Source: Halichoerus grypus (taxonomy: Eukaryota; Chordata; Mammalia; Carnivora; Phocidae). Taken from it: a stretch of 64,000 nt of DNA. The DNA lies in contig NC_135719.1 in the NCBI RefSeq assembly GCF_964656455.1, positions 72,218,283 through 72,282,282 on the forward strand. Direction: 5' to 3'. The first letter of the stretch is position 1, and each line of letters begins with the position of its first letter. Shown one piece after another: positions 23,531 through 35,859 of this stretch. The notes beneath the pieces are model-generated. The model was not told where the DNA came from and made no database searches. It saw only the letters and a list, made by a program, of their open reading frames with translations. The position numbers were made by a program, and so were the translations under genes.

Positions 23531-23540
23531 GAAGGGTATT

Positions 23541-24415
23541 TTAAAGAGAACAGAATGGACAGAGCCACAGGAATGTTAGAAAATATGGCATATAGTTAGA
23601 GAATGGCAGGTTGTTCATGTGACTAAAATCCATATTGGGAGCTTGGGGAAATAATGGGACATGAAGATAGTCAAGCCATTCTAAGGAGACTCTACCTTTT
23701 GGCATTTCAGAATCCTTGAAGGATTCTAAGCAGGGGAGTGATGCTATCATAGTTGGATGTTAGAGATATTATGGTGGCTGCAATACTGTAGAATGGTTTG
23801 GAAAGCAGTGAGATCAACAGAAACCTACTCCAAGTAGATAAGATTAAAAGTTGATGAGGACCTGCTTTAGGAAAATAGTTAATTCAGGGGAACTTAACGT
23901 GACAAACAAATGGCTTGCTAAAATACTGGCTGTTGGGAGTGGAACATGGGACTTCTTAGATGACTCAAGATTTCTGGCTTTTGTCATTAGACCAATATGG
24001 TGCATGAAAATAAATAGGGAATAAAGGATGAGGAAGGAGTAGGAGAGATGAAGGAGGAGAAGAATGTATGGAAAAGGGGTTTAAAAAGTGAATGAATTTT
24101 TGAACCTGTGCCTTTTGACATTGGTTTTTGTTATCAAGTAGGATATTAAAAGTAAATCTCAAGAGAGAATTCTGATTGGAGTTTTGTGTTTGTGAGTTAT
24201 TGGCAGAGTGATAATTAAAACCATGAAATTGAACAAGATTGCCCAGGCACTTTGAAATGAGAAAATGGCCAAGGACAGAATTCTGGTGAATGCCATAATT
24301 TAAGCAGTGGGCAGAGGAATAGGATGACAGAAGAGAATGAAGGGTAATTGCAGAGGCAGGTGGAATGTTAGAGGAGAGCAGTGTCCAAAACTCCAGAGGA
24401 GGGGTTAGGTGATTG
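23541..24415 (+). repeat. Diverged old mammalian interspersed repeat, family not named
   Basis: Phrases such as 'ttctaagcaggggagtgatg', 'tggctgcaatactgtagaat' and 'agaggaataggatgacagaa' match a widespread mammalian repeat that I recognise by pattern but cannot name with certainty. No coding frame. Confidence 0.4.
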
Positions 24416-24868
24416 TGTCAGTTTCCTAGAGTTGCTGTGACAAATTAACACAAAGGTAAGATAACAGATATGCATTATTTAAGAGTTCTGGAAGCTAGAA
24501 GTATGAAATCAAAGGATGGTCAGAGCCGTGTTTCCTCTACAGGCTCTAGGGAAGAATCCCTTTTTGCCTCTTTCTAGCTTCTAGTGGCTCTTGGCAATCC
24601 TTGGTGTTTCTTGTAGCTGTATCACTGCAATCTCTGCCTCTGTCTTCACATGGCCTTCTTCTCTTTGTGTGTTTCTATGTCTTCTCCTTTTCTTACAAGG
24701 ACACCAGTCACTAAATTTAGAGCCCACACTATTCCAGTGCGATCCAATGTAATCTCATCTCCATCCTTGATTAATTATATCTGCAAAGACCCTGTCTCCA
24801 AATAAGGTCACATTTTAAGGTTTCAGGAGGACTTGAATTGGAGGGGGGATACTATTCAACCCATTACA
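24416..24868 (-). mobile_element. MLT1-type ERVL-MaLR LTR, solitary
   Basis: Reverse-orientation MaLR LTR. It begins 'tgtcagtttcctagagttgc', has 'acagttctgg(a)agctagaag'-like, 'cttcacatggccttcttctc' and 'ctgcaaagaccctgtctcc' blocks, and ends 'ttcaacccattaca'. It therefore has the TG...CA ends of an LTR. No internal region adjoins it, so it is a solo LTR, and it is old. Confidence 0.8.
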
Positions 24869-26460
24869 ATGGTCAAGGATTATATTTCATCACCTTCACA
24901 TATCTACAAGATCCTTTGTCCTCAACAGAAATCGTATCTTTTCTCTGGGAATTTCTCAGACCTATCAAGGAGAGGATGAATTTATGAGGGGAGGAGGGGC
25001 GTTGGGAAGGAGAGAGAGGCAGAGAAGTTTCCTAGAAGGAGAGAGCAAGCAGAGACAGTGCTTATCCTTTACTAGTTTTCTTACCTAGCACACACTGAGA
25101 GCAGGAGCTCTCTCTTTCTGTGGAGCAGGAGCTGTCTCTCTTGCCTGTTTTAAGAGTGAAATTGTTACCATACATGTAGTGCTTTAGGAGCAGCACAATC
25201 AGATGTTATTATGCATTATCACCCTAGCAAGATTTGGCTCGCCACAGCACCTCTGGTTGAGAACACACAGGATCAAAGAGGTCAGTTACTCAGGGTAAAT
25301 AAGTTCAGATAAATCTGAGCAGAATAGAAATGGTCAGGTACTTTGCAGTGTGGTTCTGTGTTTAGAATGAAGGCTAGAGAAAACAGGAATCGAAGAGAGG
25401 AAGGTGGAATACTCTGCCTGCTGCTCAAATAAATGTTCAGTCAAACCTACTGGTGTGATTTCTCTTGATGACAGGTAAGGCTATATGAAAATAGGATGGT
25501 TACCTAAACATGTGGGTGATATGCTAGCATAACTTAGAGGTTCGGTCTCTGAACCTCTAAGGTGTTTACATAGGGCAAGACAGCAGTACCAGCTGCCATT
25601 TTGCAGTTAAACTCCAGGATTCATGCATGCAAAGAAATAGAGATAAGGAGGGAATTATTGTGACTCTGGATCAAAATAGTGCCAGTCCTTGAAGATATAT
25701 GATTTAGTTACTAATGCTAACTGGGCTCATGTTTAGTAAGGTCCATCTTATGATACAGAATTGTGTCCTCTATAGTGTCATTTATATTTAATGAATAAAG
25801 GAGTCAGCTTTTTAAATTAATGATAGATCATGATCATAGTAGCTCCCACTTACGATTCAGAAATCCCCAGAGTTTGGAAAGATATTCCCGGAGACTAACA
25901 TTTTCAACAATGGCATCTTTTTTTCAGTTTTTATATCAATAAGTAAAATAATTATTTTAGCATTTTTTCCTTTTACTATTATAGCTTCAGAGGTCTTGAA
26001 TATTGAGTATGGGCCGTGGTCAAAGGTGATCAGGAAGGAGGGTTCCTGACTTGTTTGTTACTTTCTTCAGCATGCTAGCTCTGATGGTTTTGAACATTAT
26101 GACTCTTAATCATAAAGCATTGGTTAAAGATAGGAAAGCAGACAGAATTCTGATATTCAAAATAGTTAATTAATAATATAAATTGAAAGAATACTAATTA
26201 TGAAATTCTGCCCCCATACACTGTTTACCAGGTTTGTAGTTTCATTTTTCAAATCAAGAATCCCTATGTAGGACATCTAGAATTTCAAAATCAAGTGCTA
26301 AATAGAAAAAAATTATGTGGCAATTATTTTAAAAAATTGCTTCTCATTTATTGGCAGTGAACATTATCCATTCCTAAAATCCATTAGCTACAAAAGATTA
26401 CCTATAAGTTCCATCCTGAAACTTCTCTTAACATTTGAAAGACTTACATGTATGTTGTAT
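24869..26460. other. Unique stretch with a perfect hairpin
   Basis: No gene recognised. It holds a ~25-bp imperfect tandem duplication (25099-25148, gagcaggagct...) and an 11-bp perfect inverted repeat at 25533-25561. Short CA tracts follow at 26461. Confidence 0.5.
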
Positions 26461-26487
26461 GTACACACACACACATACACACACACC
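26461..26487. repeat. Short (CA)n microsatellite
   Basis: Interrupted CA repeat of about 13 units. Confidence 0.85.
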
Positions 26488-26660
26488 AATTGATGTTCAA
26501 AATGTAAAATGCAAATAATTAAAATAGAAAACATGAAAGCATTTTCCCCATGAAGTCTTTGAAACTTTAATATATTGTTAAATTTCAACTTACATTTAAA
26601 TATGCCTTCAGCCCAAATTCAAATACACCATTATATGTTATTTTTTAAAACATACACTAT

Positions 26661-26885
26661 AAAGAAATGCCTGGGTGGTTCAGTCAGTTAAGTGTCTGGC
26701 TCTTGATTGCAACTCAGGTCATGATCTCAGGGTCCTAGGATCAAGCCACGTGCTGGGCTCGGCACTCAGCAGTGAGTCTGCTTGAAGATTCTCTCTCTCC
26801 CTCTCCCTCTGCCCTTCATTCCATGTGTGCACACACACACTCTCTCTAAAATAAATAAATAAATCTTTTTAAAAATTAAAAAAAT
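26661..26885 (+). mobile_element. Carnivore SINEC, older subtype
   Basis: Plus-strand head 'atgcctgggtggttcagtca', a variant body ('ggctcttgattgcaactcag') and the tail 'aataaataaataaatctttt'. The probable target duplication (taaaacatac(ac)tat) is imperfect. The divergence suggests an earlier wave than the copies at 19124 or 39138. Confidence 0.9.
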
Positions 26886-27880
26886 AAAACATACTATCAA
26901 ATTACATTTTATTTTACAAAACTGGCTTAAAGAATACGCATCACTTAAGTGAAAATTAATCTTTAAATGTTATACATATAAGGAATCATCATTATCCTCA
27001 CCATCTCACCCATTCCTGAAAAAAAAATTTTGCACTGATGTTGTTATATATACACAATCCTTATATATCCTTATATATTATGTCTGTCATAAGCAGTTAT
27101 TAAAATGAGCTTTATAGTATAATAATTAATGGTCTACTGATAAAAATGAAGTACACTTACTTAAAATCACATCATCATGCACCATACAAAAATAACAAAA
27201 TGATTTTTCCATCATTTTCATTTAATCTCTTAGATTATATATTACTAGCAGAGGAATTTTCAATCAAAAAAGGTTTGCAAACACTATTATAGATTAAGTA
27301 TGAAGAAGAAAAAAATAAAACATTTTATGAAGTAATAATAGTTGCCTGAAATGATAAGGAAAATATTGTTTATCAACACTTATTCCTTCAAGGAGCATTA
27401 CCAAGCTTACAACAAATGAAACATGATCATCCATTCAACATTTATGAGACATCTATTAGGCTCTCTATTAATCACTGTATTAGGCTCTCGGATTATAATA
27501 CTGAGCAAGGTGGGCAAGATTCTACCCTTCATCAGACTTAAAAGAGACAAACAATAAATTACTCAACAAAAAAAGTTAAAATCATGAAGAGATCTATGAA
27601 GGGAGCTGAATCACAGATATAAATATAGTTTTCAGATTTTCAGCATTAGGATTAACCTTAGACATATCATAGAAGGTTTAACTATACTTACAAATAACAT
27701 GCCAATATTACAAATCTGGGCAATATAAATATAAAACCACAGATAACTGAAGTTGTGAGAGGGAAGGATGAGAAGAGGTGAAAAGAAATGAAGGGAGCTA
27801 ATATCCTTGCCCAGAAAACCTGTAGCTAATTCAAAGATATTATCTACCTGTAGTTGCTCTATCCAGTACAGTTACCACTA
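26886..27880. other. AT-rich stretch with a possible L2 3' end
   Basis: 'tcatccattcaacatttatg' to 'aggctctctattaatcactg' near 27430-27560 resembles an L2 3' end read in reverse. 27840-27882 matches the left part of an old DNA-transposon-like repeat ('gccacatgtggct') that the following L1 interrupts and that resumes at 28323-28460. No exon seen. Confidence 0.4.
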
Positions 27881-27901
27881 GCCACATGTGGCTGTTTAAT
27901 T

Positions 27902-28303
27902 TAATTTTTATTTTTAAAAAATTTTATTATGTTAATGACCATACATCATTAATTTTTTTATTTTGTTATGTTAATCACCATACATTACATCATTAGTTTT
28001 TGATGTAGAATTCCATGATTCATTGTTTGCGTGTAACACCCAATGCTCCATGCAGAACGTGCCCTCTTTAATACCCATCACCAGGCTAACCCATCCTCCT
28101 ACCCCCCTCCCCTCTAGAACCCTCAGTTTGTTTCTCAGAGTCCATAGTCTCTCATGGTTCATCTCCCCCTCCGATTTCCCCCCTTCATTTTACCCTTCCT
28201 ACTCTCTTCTTCTTTTTTTTTTTTAACATATAATGTATTATTTGTTTCAGAGGTACAGGTCTGTGATTCAACAGTCTTACACAATTCACAGCGCTCACCA
28301 TAG
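27902..28303 (-). mobile_element. Young short L1, two-part 3'UTR only
   Basis: Reverse-orientation L1 3'UTR with both modules and the A-rich joint (28210-28225). A perfect 19-bp target duplication is at 27883-27901 and 28304-28322. Inside its tail the motif 'gttaat(g/c)accatacat' occurs twice (27930-27950 and 27969-27989). This implies a tail duplication or a second small insertion. Confidence 0.93.
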
Positions 28304-28516
28304 CACATGTGGCTGTTTAATTAATTAAAATCAAATATAATTTAAAATTCTGTTTTTCCTCAGTTGCACTTGCTGAATTTCAAGTACTCACTGTGAGTAG
28401 TTGACTACCATATTGAGTAGAATATATATGAACATTTCTATTATCAGGACGTTCTACTGGGTAGTCTTGGCCTATGGTGAGTGGATACAGAAGTGAGGAT
28501 TTAAGAATACTGTTTG

Positions 28517-28712
28517 AGGAGTACCTGGGTGGCTCAGTCATTTGGGCATCTGTTGATTTCAGCTCAGGTCATGATTTTGGGGTCATGGGATTGAGCCCAG
28601 CATCCAGCTCTGTGCTTAGCCAGGAGTCTTCTCTCCTTCTTCCTCACCCTCTGCTCCTACCCTCCTCCCCCCTGCTCACTCTCTCTCTCAAATAAATAAA
28701 TCTTTTTTAAAA
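28517..28712 (+). mobile_element. Carnivore SINEC, diverged
   Basis: Plus-strand head 'gtacctgggtggctcagtca', TC-rich body and 'caaataaataaatctttttt' tail. No clean target duplication found. Confidence 0.88.
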
Positions 28713-30552
28713 GGTCAATGGCAGAATGATAATGCTTAATTGATGATTTTATATTCTTATAAAGCACTATATTTAAAATCACTGAGATAACCAATATAAG
28801 CTCTAAAAATAGAAATTATTCTTATAGAGTGGTAATGAGGGAGATGAGAAGTGAAGGTGGAAAATACTGGCTTTAATTGTGTATCTTTTGGTACTGTTTT
28901 ATTTTTAAATTTTTTTATCTATCACTTTGCTTTTAAAACTATTTTTAAAAAATCATTTTAGTTTCTCTTGAGGAAATGAATTGTTTAAAAGTTTAAGTGG
29001 ACAGACTACTTATAGGGATTTTGCAATAGTTCAGGGGAGACGTAATGGTTTTTCTCTGCAATTAGTAGACAGTCAAGTGATCCAAGTCTAAAAAAGAAGG
29101 AGGGAGGACAAAAGTGGAAAGGGAAGAAAGAATTAGAACAGAACATTTATGGGGTGGAGATCCTTAATGTAGACAAAAGTTGATGCATACATTAAATTCA
29201 GGTGATTGGCCTACTTTTGTACAATGTTTTTTTTTCCTCCTTATCTAACAATGATTTGAGGAAAAGATATCTAGTTCATCTCAGGGCCTAAAAATTAGCC
29301 CAGGGAACAACAAGATGTTCAGAGAGAGTCCTTGTCTAGCCTAGACTCGGCTCCTGACATACACAGTTTCCTTGCAAATGAGAATAGAACATTGGAAACA
29401 GAGTGGAAGGGTGTGCGACCTCATTAAAGAATTCTTAGAAAGGACGTGGAACAAAGTTAAGCCATTCTTCCTGTATGCTTGAGGAATAAACAGTGATCTT
29501 CCCATGCAGTGTTCCAGTTCTTTCAAAGACATACAATTAAGGAAAAGCAGTAAATATTATATTATCATATTTATCATGCTAATGCTCCAGTTGGCAGGCT
29601 CCAGAGATAATAGGGCCTCCTGGAATACACCTGTGAGTAGAACTCAATGTCCTTGAGATAAATATTAAATTCACAAGTTACCGGATCGCTTGTACTCACC
29701 TATGAACTTACTGCTCTACTTATTTGCTATGTGTTTTTGTTTACCTTTTCCCTTTTAAAAAATTCCCCCAAACAATATTCAGACAAGTTAGGTAGCTTGT
29801 AGCCATTAAGGAAGGCATTTGAATAAAAAATATAAATGCTAGAATTTTTCTATAAAAACCAAATGTTATGAACCTCTGGTCAAATTTTCTTCAGTGGATT
29901 CGAAACATAACCCTCCACTCCAAGCACACAGCAATGGTGTGTAAAGTAGCAAACCAAAACAATACAGGTGGCCTTAGAAACAAGAAAGGCATCTCTGTGA
30001 CCAGGAACAGAGCTGATACATAAAGCTGTGAGTAAGGCTGGAAGCCACAGATGTGCTAAGCTCTGAGTCTAGAAGCAAATAGTGATAGTAGGAATTAGTC
30101 TCCTGCAGGGTACAGAGGACTAAAATTATCATGTAGGACAGGGGAGCACTGAGCTATAAGCTGCTTAAAACCACACTGTACTTATAAAAGAAGGTAGAAA
30201 AAAATATTTGACCAACTTGGGTCTACAGGTGTTAGCAGGATATAGTCCATCATTGCTGGAAGATATGGACAGAGTCTAACAGTGCACACACTAAAACACA
30301 GTGCCCATTGCTTAGTGTGACTAGTCACTGGATGAGACATCTTTACATTCTACACAATGGAGATTCCCTCATAATGCCACCAAATGTCATTATGGCAAGT
30401 CCCATGGATAAGTGGGGGCAGTTGCAAAATTTCTAAAGAAGGGTAGTGATATCCTCAGTAATAACTTATTCTCTGTATTCATTCTGGAGTTTAGCCAGAA
30501 GATAGAAAGTAAAAAGACATATACAAAAATTTCTATTTAAAATTACACTAAT
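28713..30552. other. Mostly unique, no gene seen
   Basis: 'gggattttgcaatagttcag' near 29017 resembles the unnamed old repeat also seen at 23541. The rest is unrecognised. The minus frame 29341-29532 is short and unsupported. Confidence 0.45.
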
Positions 30553-32640
30553 AACTAGGACTAGAAGTTCTGGCCTCAGCAATCAGACAACAAAAAGAAA
30601 TAAAAGCCATTCAGGTTGGCAAAGAAGAAGTCAAACTCTCTGTCTCTTTGCAGATTACATGATATTTTATGTGGAAAACTCAAAAGACCCCACCCCAAAA
30701 TTTCTAAAACTCATACAGCAATTCAGCAACATGGCAGGATACAAAATCAATGCACAGAAATCAGTTGCATTTCTATACACTAGCAATATGTCTGAAGAAA
30801 GCGAAATTAAGAAATCGATCCCATTTACAATTACACCAAAAACCATAAGATACCTAAGAATAAACCTAAGCAAAGAGGTAAAGGATCTGTACTCTAGAAA
30901 CTACAGAACACTTATGAAAGAAATTGAGGAAGACACAAAGAGATGGAAAAGCATTCCATGCTCATGGATTGGAAGAATAAACATTGTTAAAATGTCTATG
31001 CTATCCAAAGCAATCTACACATTCAATGCAATCCTTATCAAAATACCATTGACATTTTTCACAGAACTGGAACAAACAATCCTAAAATTTGTATGGAACC
31101 AGAAAAGACCCCAAATTGCCAGGGGAATGTTGAAAAAGAAAACCAAATCTGGGGACATCAAAATGCCTGACTTAAAGCTCCATTACAAAGCTGTGATCAT
31201 CAAGACAGCATGGTACTGGCACAAAAACAGATGCATATATCAGTGGAACAGAACAGAGAGCCCAGAACTATATGGTCAACTATATGGTCAACTAACTTCG
31301 ACAAAAAAGGAAAGAACATCCAATGGAAAAAAGACAGTCTCTTCAATAAATGGTGCTGGGAAAACTAGACAACCACATGCAGAAGAATGAAACTAGACCA
31401 TTCTCTTACACCATACTCAAAATTGATGGAAGACCTAAATGTGAGACAGGAATCCATGAAAATCCTAGAGAAGAACACAGGCAGTAACCTCTTCGACCTT
31501 GGCCACAGTAACTTATTCCAAGACACATCTCTGAAGTTAAGGGAAACAAAAGCAAAAATGAGTTATTGGGACTTCATCAAGATAAAAAGCTTCTGCACGG
31601 CAAAGGAAACATTCAACAAAACTAAAAGGCAACCTACGGAATGGGAGAAGATATATGCAAATGACAGAACAGATAAAGGGCTGGTATCCAAGATCTGCAA
31701 AGAACTTCTCAAAAAACACGCCAAAAAACAAACAATCCAGTCAAGAAATGGGCAGAAGACATGGACACTTCTCCAAAGAAGACATACAAATGGCTAACAA
31801 ACACATGAAAAAATGCTCCACATCCCTTGCCATCAGGGAAGTGCAAATCAAAACCACAATGAGATACCACCTTACACCAATTAGAATGGCAAAAATTAAC
31901 AAGACAGGGAACAACAAATGTTGGCGAGGATGTGGAGAAAGGGAAATACTCTTACAGTGTTGGTGAGAATGCAAGCTGGTACAGCCACTCTGGAAAACAC
32001 TATGGAGGTTCTCCAAAAAGTTAAAAATAGAGCTACCTTACAACCCAGCAATTGCACTACTGGGTATTTACCCCAAAGATACAGACATAGTGAAAAGAAG
32101 GGGCACATGCACCCCAATGTTCATAGCAACAATTTCCATAACAGCCAAACTGTGGAAGAAGCTGAGATGTCCTTCAACAGATGAATGGATAAAGAAGATA
32201 TGGTGCATATATACAATGGAATATTACTCAGCCATCAGAAAGGATGAATACCTACCATTTGCATCGACATGGATGGAACTGGAGGGCATTATGCTAAGTG
32301 AAATAAGTCAAGCAGAGAAAGACAATTATCATATGGTTTCACTAATATGTGGAATACAAGGAATAGGGCAGAGGACCATAGGGGAAGGGAGGGAAACCTG
32401 AATGGGAAGAAATCAGAGAGAGAGACAAATCATGAGAGACTCTGGACTCTGGGAAACAAATTGAGGGTTGCAGAAGGGAGGGGGATGGGGAGATGTTGTA
32501 ACTGGGTGATGGGCATTAAGAAGGGCATGTGGTCTGATGAGCACTGGGTGTTATATACAACTAATGAATCATTGAATACTACATCAAAAACTAATGATGT
32601 ACTAAAAGTCGGTTAATTGAACTTAATTAAAAAATAAATA
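30553..32640 (+). mobile_element. LINE-1, 5'-truncated, broken ORF2 and 3'UTR
   Basis: The longest transposable element here (~2.1 kb). It starts inside the reverse-transcriptase domain of ORF2. The sequence after the start corresponds to the fingers/palm region, and '[16 protein letters not shown]' stands where the catalytic (F/Y)ADD motif should be, so one catalytic aspartate is replaced by tyrosine. Downstream come '[20 protein letters not shown]', '[20 protein letters not shown]', then frame breaks near 31290-31390, 31750 and 31960, the C-terminal 'PSTDEWIKKIWCIYTMEYYS' and the 3'UTR (32402-32640). A 12-bp in-frame tandem duplication adds YGQL twice (31270-31293). The target duplication aaatta(c/t)actaa(t/c)a lies near 30539-30552 and 32641-32654. 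It is inactive. Confidence 0.93.
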
Positions 32641-32654
32641 AAATTATACTAACA

Positions 32655-33310
32655 GCAAAATTCTAAAACATATTAAGAAATCCAAAGTTAAGAAAAATAA
32701 CCAAAAAAATCAACCATCAGAACATTAATTCACTTTGGTCGAAATTAATTTTATGTAACAGTTTGACAGTGACTTTAAGATAATTATACAGCGTACTCTG
32801 GTAGTAAGTGAAAGAAGTATTCCCTTTTAAAATCAGCAAAAGTTTTTGATTCAAAAAGAGAAATAAGAAGAAATGAATGTGGGAAGAATTTCTAATTATA
32901 GAAATCTTGGGATGAAAAAGTATAGTCATTGATTTTCAAACACTCAATAAACTGGTTAAACTGCAAACCATAGACATAGAATAAGCTAGTGCGGAGGACA
33001 TCATTTAACATGAAGATGAGGAAAGAACAAGATGAAAACGTGAATGAACAGTAAAGAACTGAGGCGGATAGATGAAGAGGCTCCAGCATGCATCTAGTAG
33101 ACCTTTCAAAAGAGAAAAATAAAATAAACGGAAGAAGGGAAGTAATGTCTGAAGAGGTAATAGCTGTATTTTTCCGGAATTAAAAAGAAATATGAATCTT
33201 TAGATTGAAAATACATTCTGAGTATCAAGATGGATAAAATTAATCCACATCAAGTTACATTCTTGTGAAACTGCAGAATATGAAGGGTATAGAGAAACCC
33301 TTAAAAGTAC
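32655..33310 (+). mobile_element. Probable old L1M 5'-region fragment (left part)
   Basis: 'atccacatcaagttacattc' followed by 'gtgaaactgcagaatatgaa' near 33250 resembles the conserved upstream region of old mammalian L1s. It continues after the inserted L1 at 33531. The first ~450 bases are too diverged to assign. Confidence 0.4.
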
Positions 33311-33530
33311 CATGAGAGACTATGGACTCCGAGAAACCAACTGAGGGTTTTAGAGGGGAGAGGAGTGGGGGGATGGGTTAGCCTGGTGATGGGTATTAAG
33401 GAGGGCACGTATTGCATGGAGCACTGGATGTTATACGAAAACAATGAATCATGGAACACTACATCAAAAACTAATGATGTACTGTATGGTGACTAACATA
33501 ACATAATAAAATTAAATTAAATTTAAAAAA
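33311..33530 (+). mobile_element. Short young L1 3' end
   Basis: Plus-strand last ~220 bases of the carnivore L1 3'UTR, from 'atgagagactatggactccg' to 'ataacataataaaatt' and a poly(A). It splits an older L1-like sequence. The short target duplication (aaaagt(t)acca) is imperfect. Confidence 0.9.
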
Positions 33531-34196
33531 AAAGTTACCAGAGAGGAAAAGGCAGATCACTTATAAAGTAAAACTTTCACACTTAAACAGATTTCTTATT
33601 GGCAACTATAGAGGCCAAAATACAATAGGATGATAGCTTCAAAATACGGAAGGAAAAAAACTTGGAATCTATAATTGTATATCCAAACGAACTGTCACTT
33701 AAGAGCAGAGGCAAAATAATGACATCAAACCAAAACGTTTTCATTTGTACAAAGTCAAGAGTTTACTGCCCTTAGCCCTCACTAAAAGTACTATTAAACC
33801 AGAGAAACCATATGATACGAAAATAGGGCAAAATTGATAAAATATATGAGTAATTTTAATTAACAATAGACTATGTTTTTTAAAGAATGAAAGACATAGC
33901 CTCAGGGTGAAGGCCATATTAAAATTTTGGCTGTTAGATTTTTTGTTAAGACTTCTGACAAAATTCTTCTCTACCAGACAAAAGTCTTTCCAGACAGATG
34001 AAGTATACAGTCCCAAAGAAGACTGATATGCCCAAACTCTCTGTAATTTTAAGTCTAAAGAAAATAGGGAAAGTCTCAAAAAGAATTATGAATATAGCTT
34101 TTAGCACATGAGAGTAACTAAAATAAAACACATAGAAAACCACAAAATTTTATGAGAGAGTTGCTTTGGCAAAAATGTCATCAGCCTGAGATTAAA
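33531..34196 (+). mobile_element. Probable old L1M 5'-region fragment (right part)
   Basis: 'accagagaggaaaaggcaga', 'ggcaactatagaggccaaa' and 'tggaatctataattgtatat' match the old L1 upstream region in plus orientation and resume the sequence interrupted at 33310. 33960-34196 is unrecognised. Confidence 0.5.
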
Positions 34197-34209
34197 AGAG
34201 ACTGAGATT

Positions 34210-34404
34210 GGGGCACCTTGGTGGCTCAGTTGGTTAAGCATCCAACTCTTGATTTTGGCTCAAGTCATGATCTCAGGGTCATGAGATTGAGCCCTGTGTC
34301 AGGCTCCATGCACTGAGCATGGAGCCTGCTTGGGATTCTCTCTCTCCTTCTTCCTCTGGACCTCCTCCCCTTGCGTGTGAGCTCTCTCTCTAAAAAAAAG
34401 AGAG
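34210..34404 (+). mobile_element. Carnivore SINEC, older subtype
   Basis: Plus-strand head 'ggggcaccttggtggctcag' and a body with a short duplicated 'ctccatgcactgagcatgga' that is itself nearly palindromic. The target duplication agagactgagatt is at 34197-34209 and 34405-34417. The tail lacks the AATAAA repeats. Confidence 0.92.
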
Positions 34405-34417
34405 AGAGACTGAGATT

Positions 34418-35595
34418 AATTTAGATGAAAAAAAAAAAAGCATGGACTCCAATTTTCTACAGCCAGGAAGCAGGCCAATAAATCTGATTGGTAACCAAGG
34501 CAGAAATATTCTCCAATGTCCTCTGCAGAAGTGATTGAGGAAGATAGTGGAAAGAAGACACAGGAGAGGGCTGAACCAGTCACCATAGGGAAAAATGGAC
34601 TAGGGAGCCATCCCTAGTATTTGAAACTGGATGTATTGATCAAGGTATATTTCCTAGCCACAAGGAAAATGGACCTGGCAACATTTGCTTCATGGGATGC
34701 AAACTTGCTAGGGGCCATTGACTGATGTGTGTCTCTTCTCATTTCTTCTTTTGAACGGAAGAGTTTGGTGCAGTTATCTGGTACATGTTTCATCATTGTA
34801 TGTTGAGTGAGTGGGAGGCAGATAACTTGTCTGTTTAGTACTGGAGTTGCATCTAAATGTGACACAGATAATAAGGTCCTGGATTTATAACTCAGTGCCT
34901 TTATTGGATGAGTTTTTCTGGGTGTGATAGGGAAGGGTTGAGTGAACTTTGTGCATGGTGGAAATGTAATAATTATAACCAAGAGGGTGGCCTGTGGTAG
35001 ATTTCATTATTGTTCCTAATGTTTGACCCCTCCACGCATCCACACCCACTGTCATGAGACTTTGCAGTTCCTCCATCTAGAGGCAGAGTACATTTTCCCA
35101 TCTCAAGGATTCTGAGCTTGGCATGTGCCTTGCTATGGCCATTAGAATATTAATAGATGTCACATGATTAGGGACTTGAAACATTCTAGCAAGGTTGCGC
35201 TTGATCCCTTTCACTTTTGCCATTGCCCCGGGTAGCCTACTGGTTTCAGAATTATGTAACATGTGTGTGAAGCAAACTTGACCTGAATTCACAGCTTGGA
35301 ACCAAACCCAGCTGAACCCAGCTGAGATTAGCCAAACTATAATGAACTCAAAGATGCATGATACGTAAATAATTGCTTTCTATTACAGTCCACTGATTTG
35401 GGGATTTTTTTAAATAGAAGTATCATTATGATGATATTTGAATAAAATATTCTCTTATAATACAGAAAAATTAATTCAAGACAGTTTACAGATACAAACA
35501 TGAAATGAAGATATGAATATTTTTAACTATCTAAGCAAAAATAAAGTAAAATATTTTAAGAATTTTTGAAGAATAAACCAGAAGGCACAAAACAT
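34418..35595. other. Unique stretch, no gene seen
   Basis: Three minus frames (34614-34982, 34885-35076, 35077-35292) lie close together but in different frames, without splice or family support. Confidence 0.5.
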
Positions 35596-35613
35596 AAAAA
35601 TTATTAATTTTCC

Positions 35614-35790
35614 GGGATGCCTGGGTAGCTCAGTCGGTTAAGTGTCTGCCTTCCGCTCAGGTCATGATCCCAGGGTCCTGGGATCGAGCCCTGCATCGGG
35701 CTCCCTGCTCAGTGGAGAGCCTATTTCTCCCTCTCCCTCTGCCTGCTTGCTCTCTCTCTCTCTGTCAAATAAAGAAATAAAATCTTTTTA
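35614..35790 (+). mobile_element. Carnivore SINEC, full length
   Basis: Plus-strand head, GATCGAGCCC B-box-like motif and AAATAAAGAAATAAAATC tail. A perfect 18-bp target duplication is at 35596-35613 and 35791-35808. Confidence 0.96.
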
Positions 35791-35859
35791 AAAAATTATT
35801 AATTTTCCTACATTTAATTTTAAAACTGCTTAAAAAAAGACATCAAATATTAGGATAAA

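Noticed and set aside
30659..32401. Chain of plus-strand open frames
   Set aside because: All are pieces of one frameshifted L1 ORF2.
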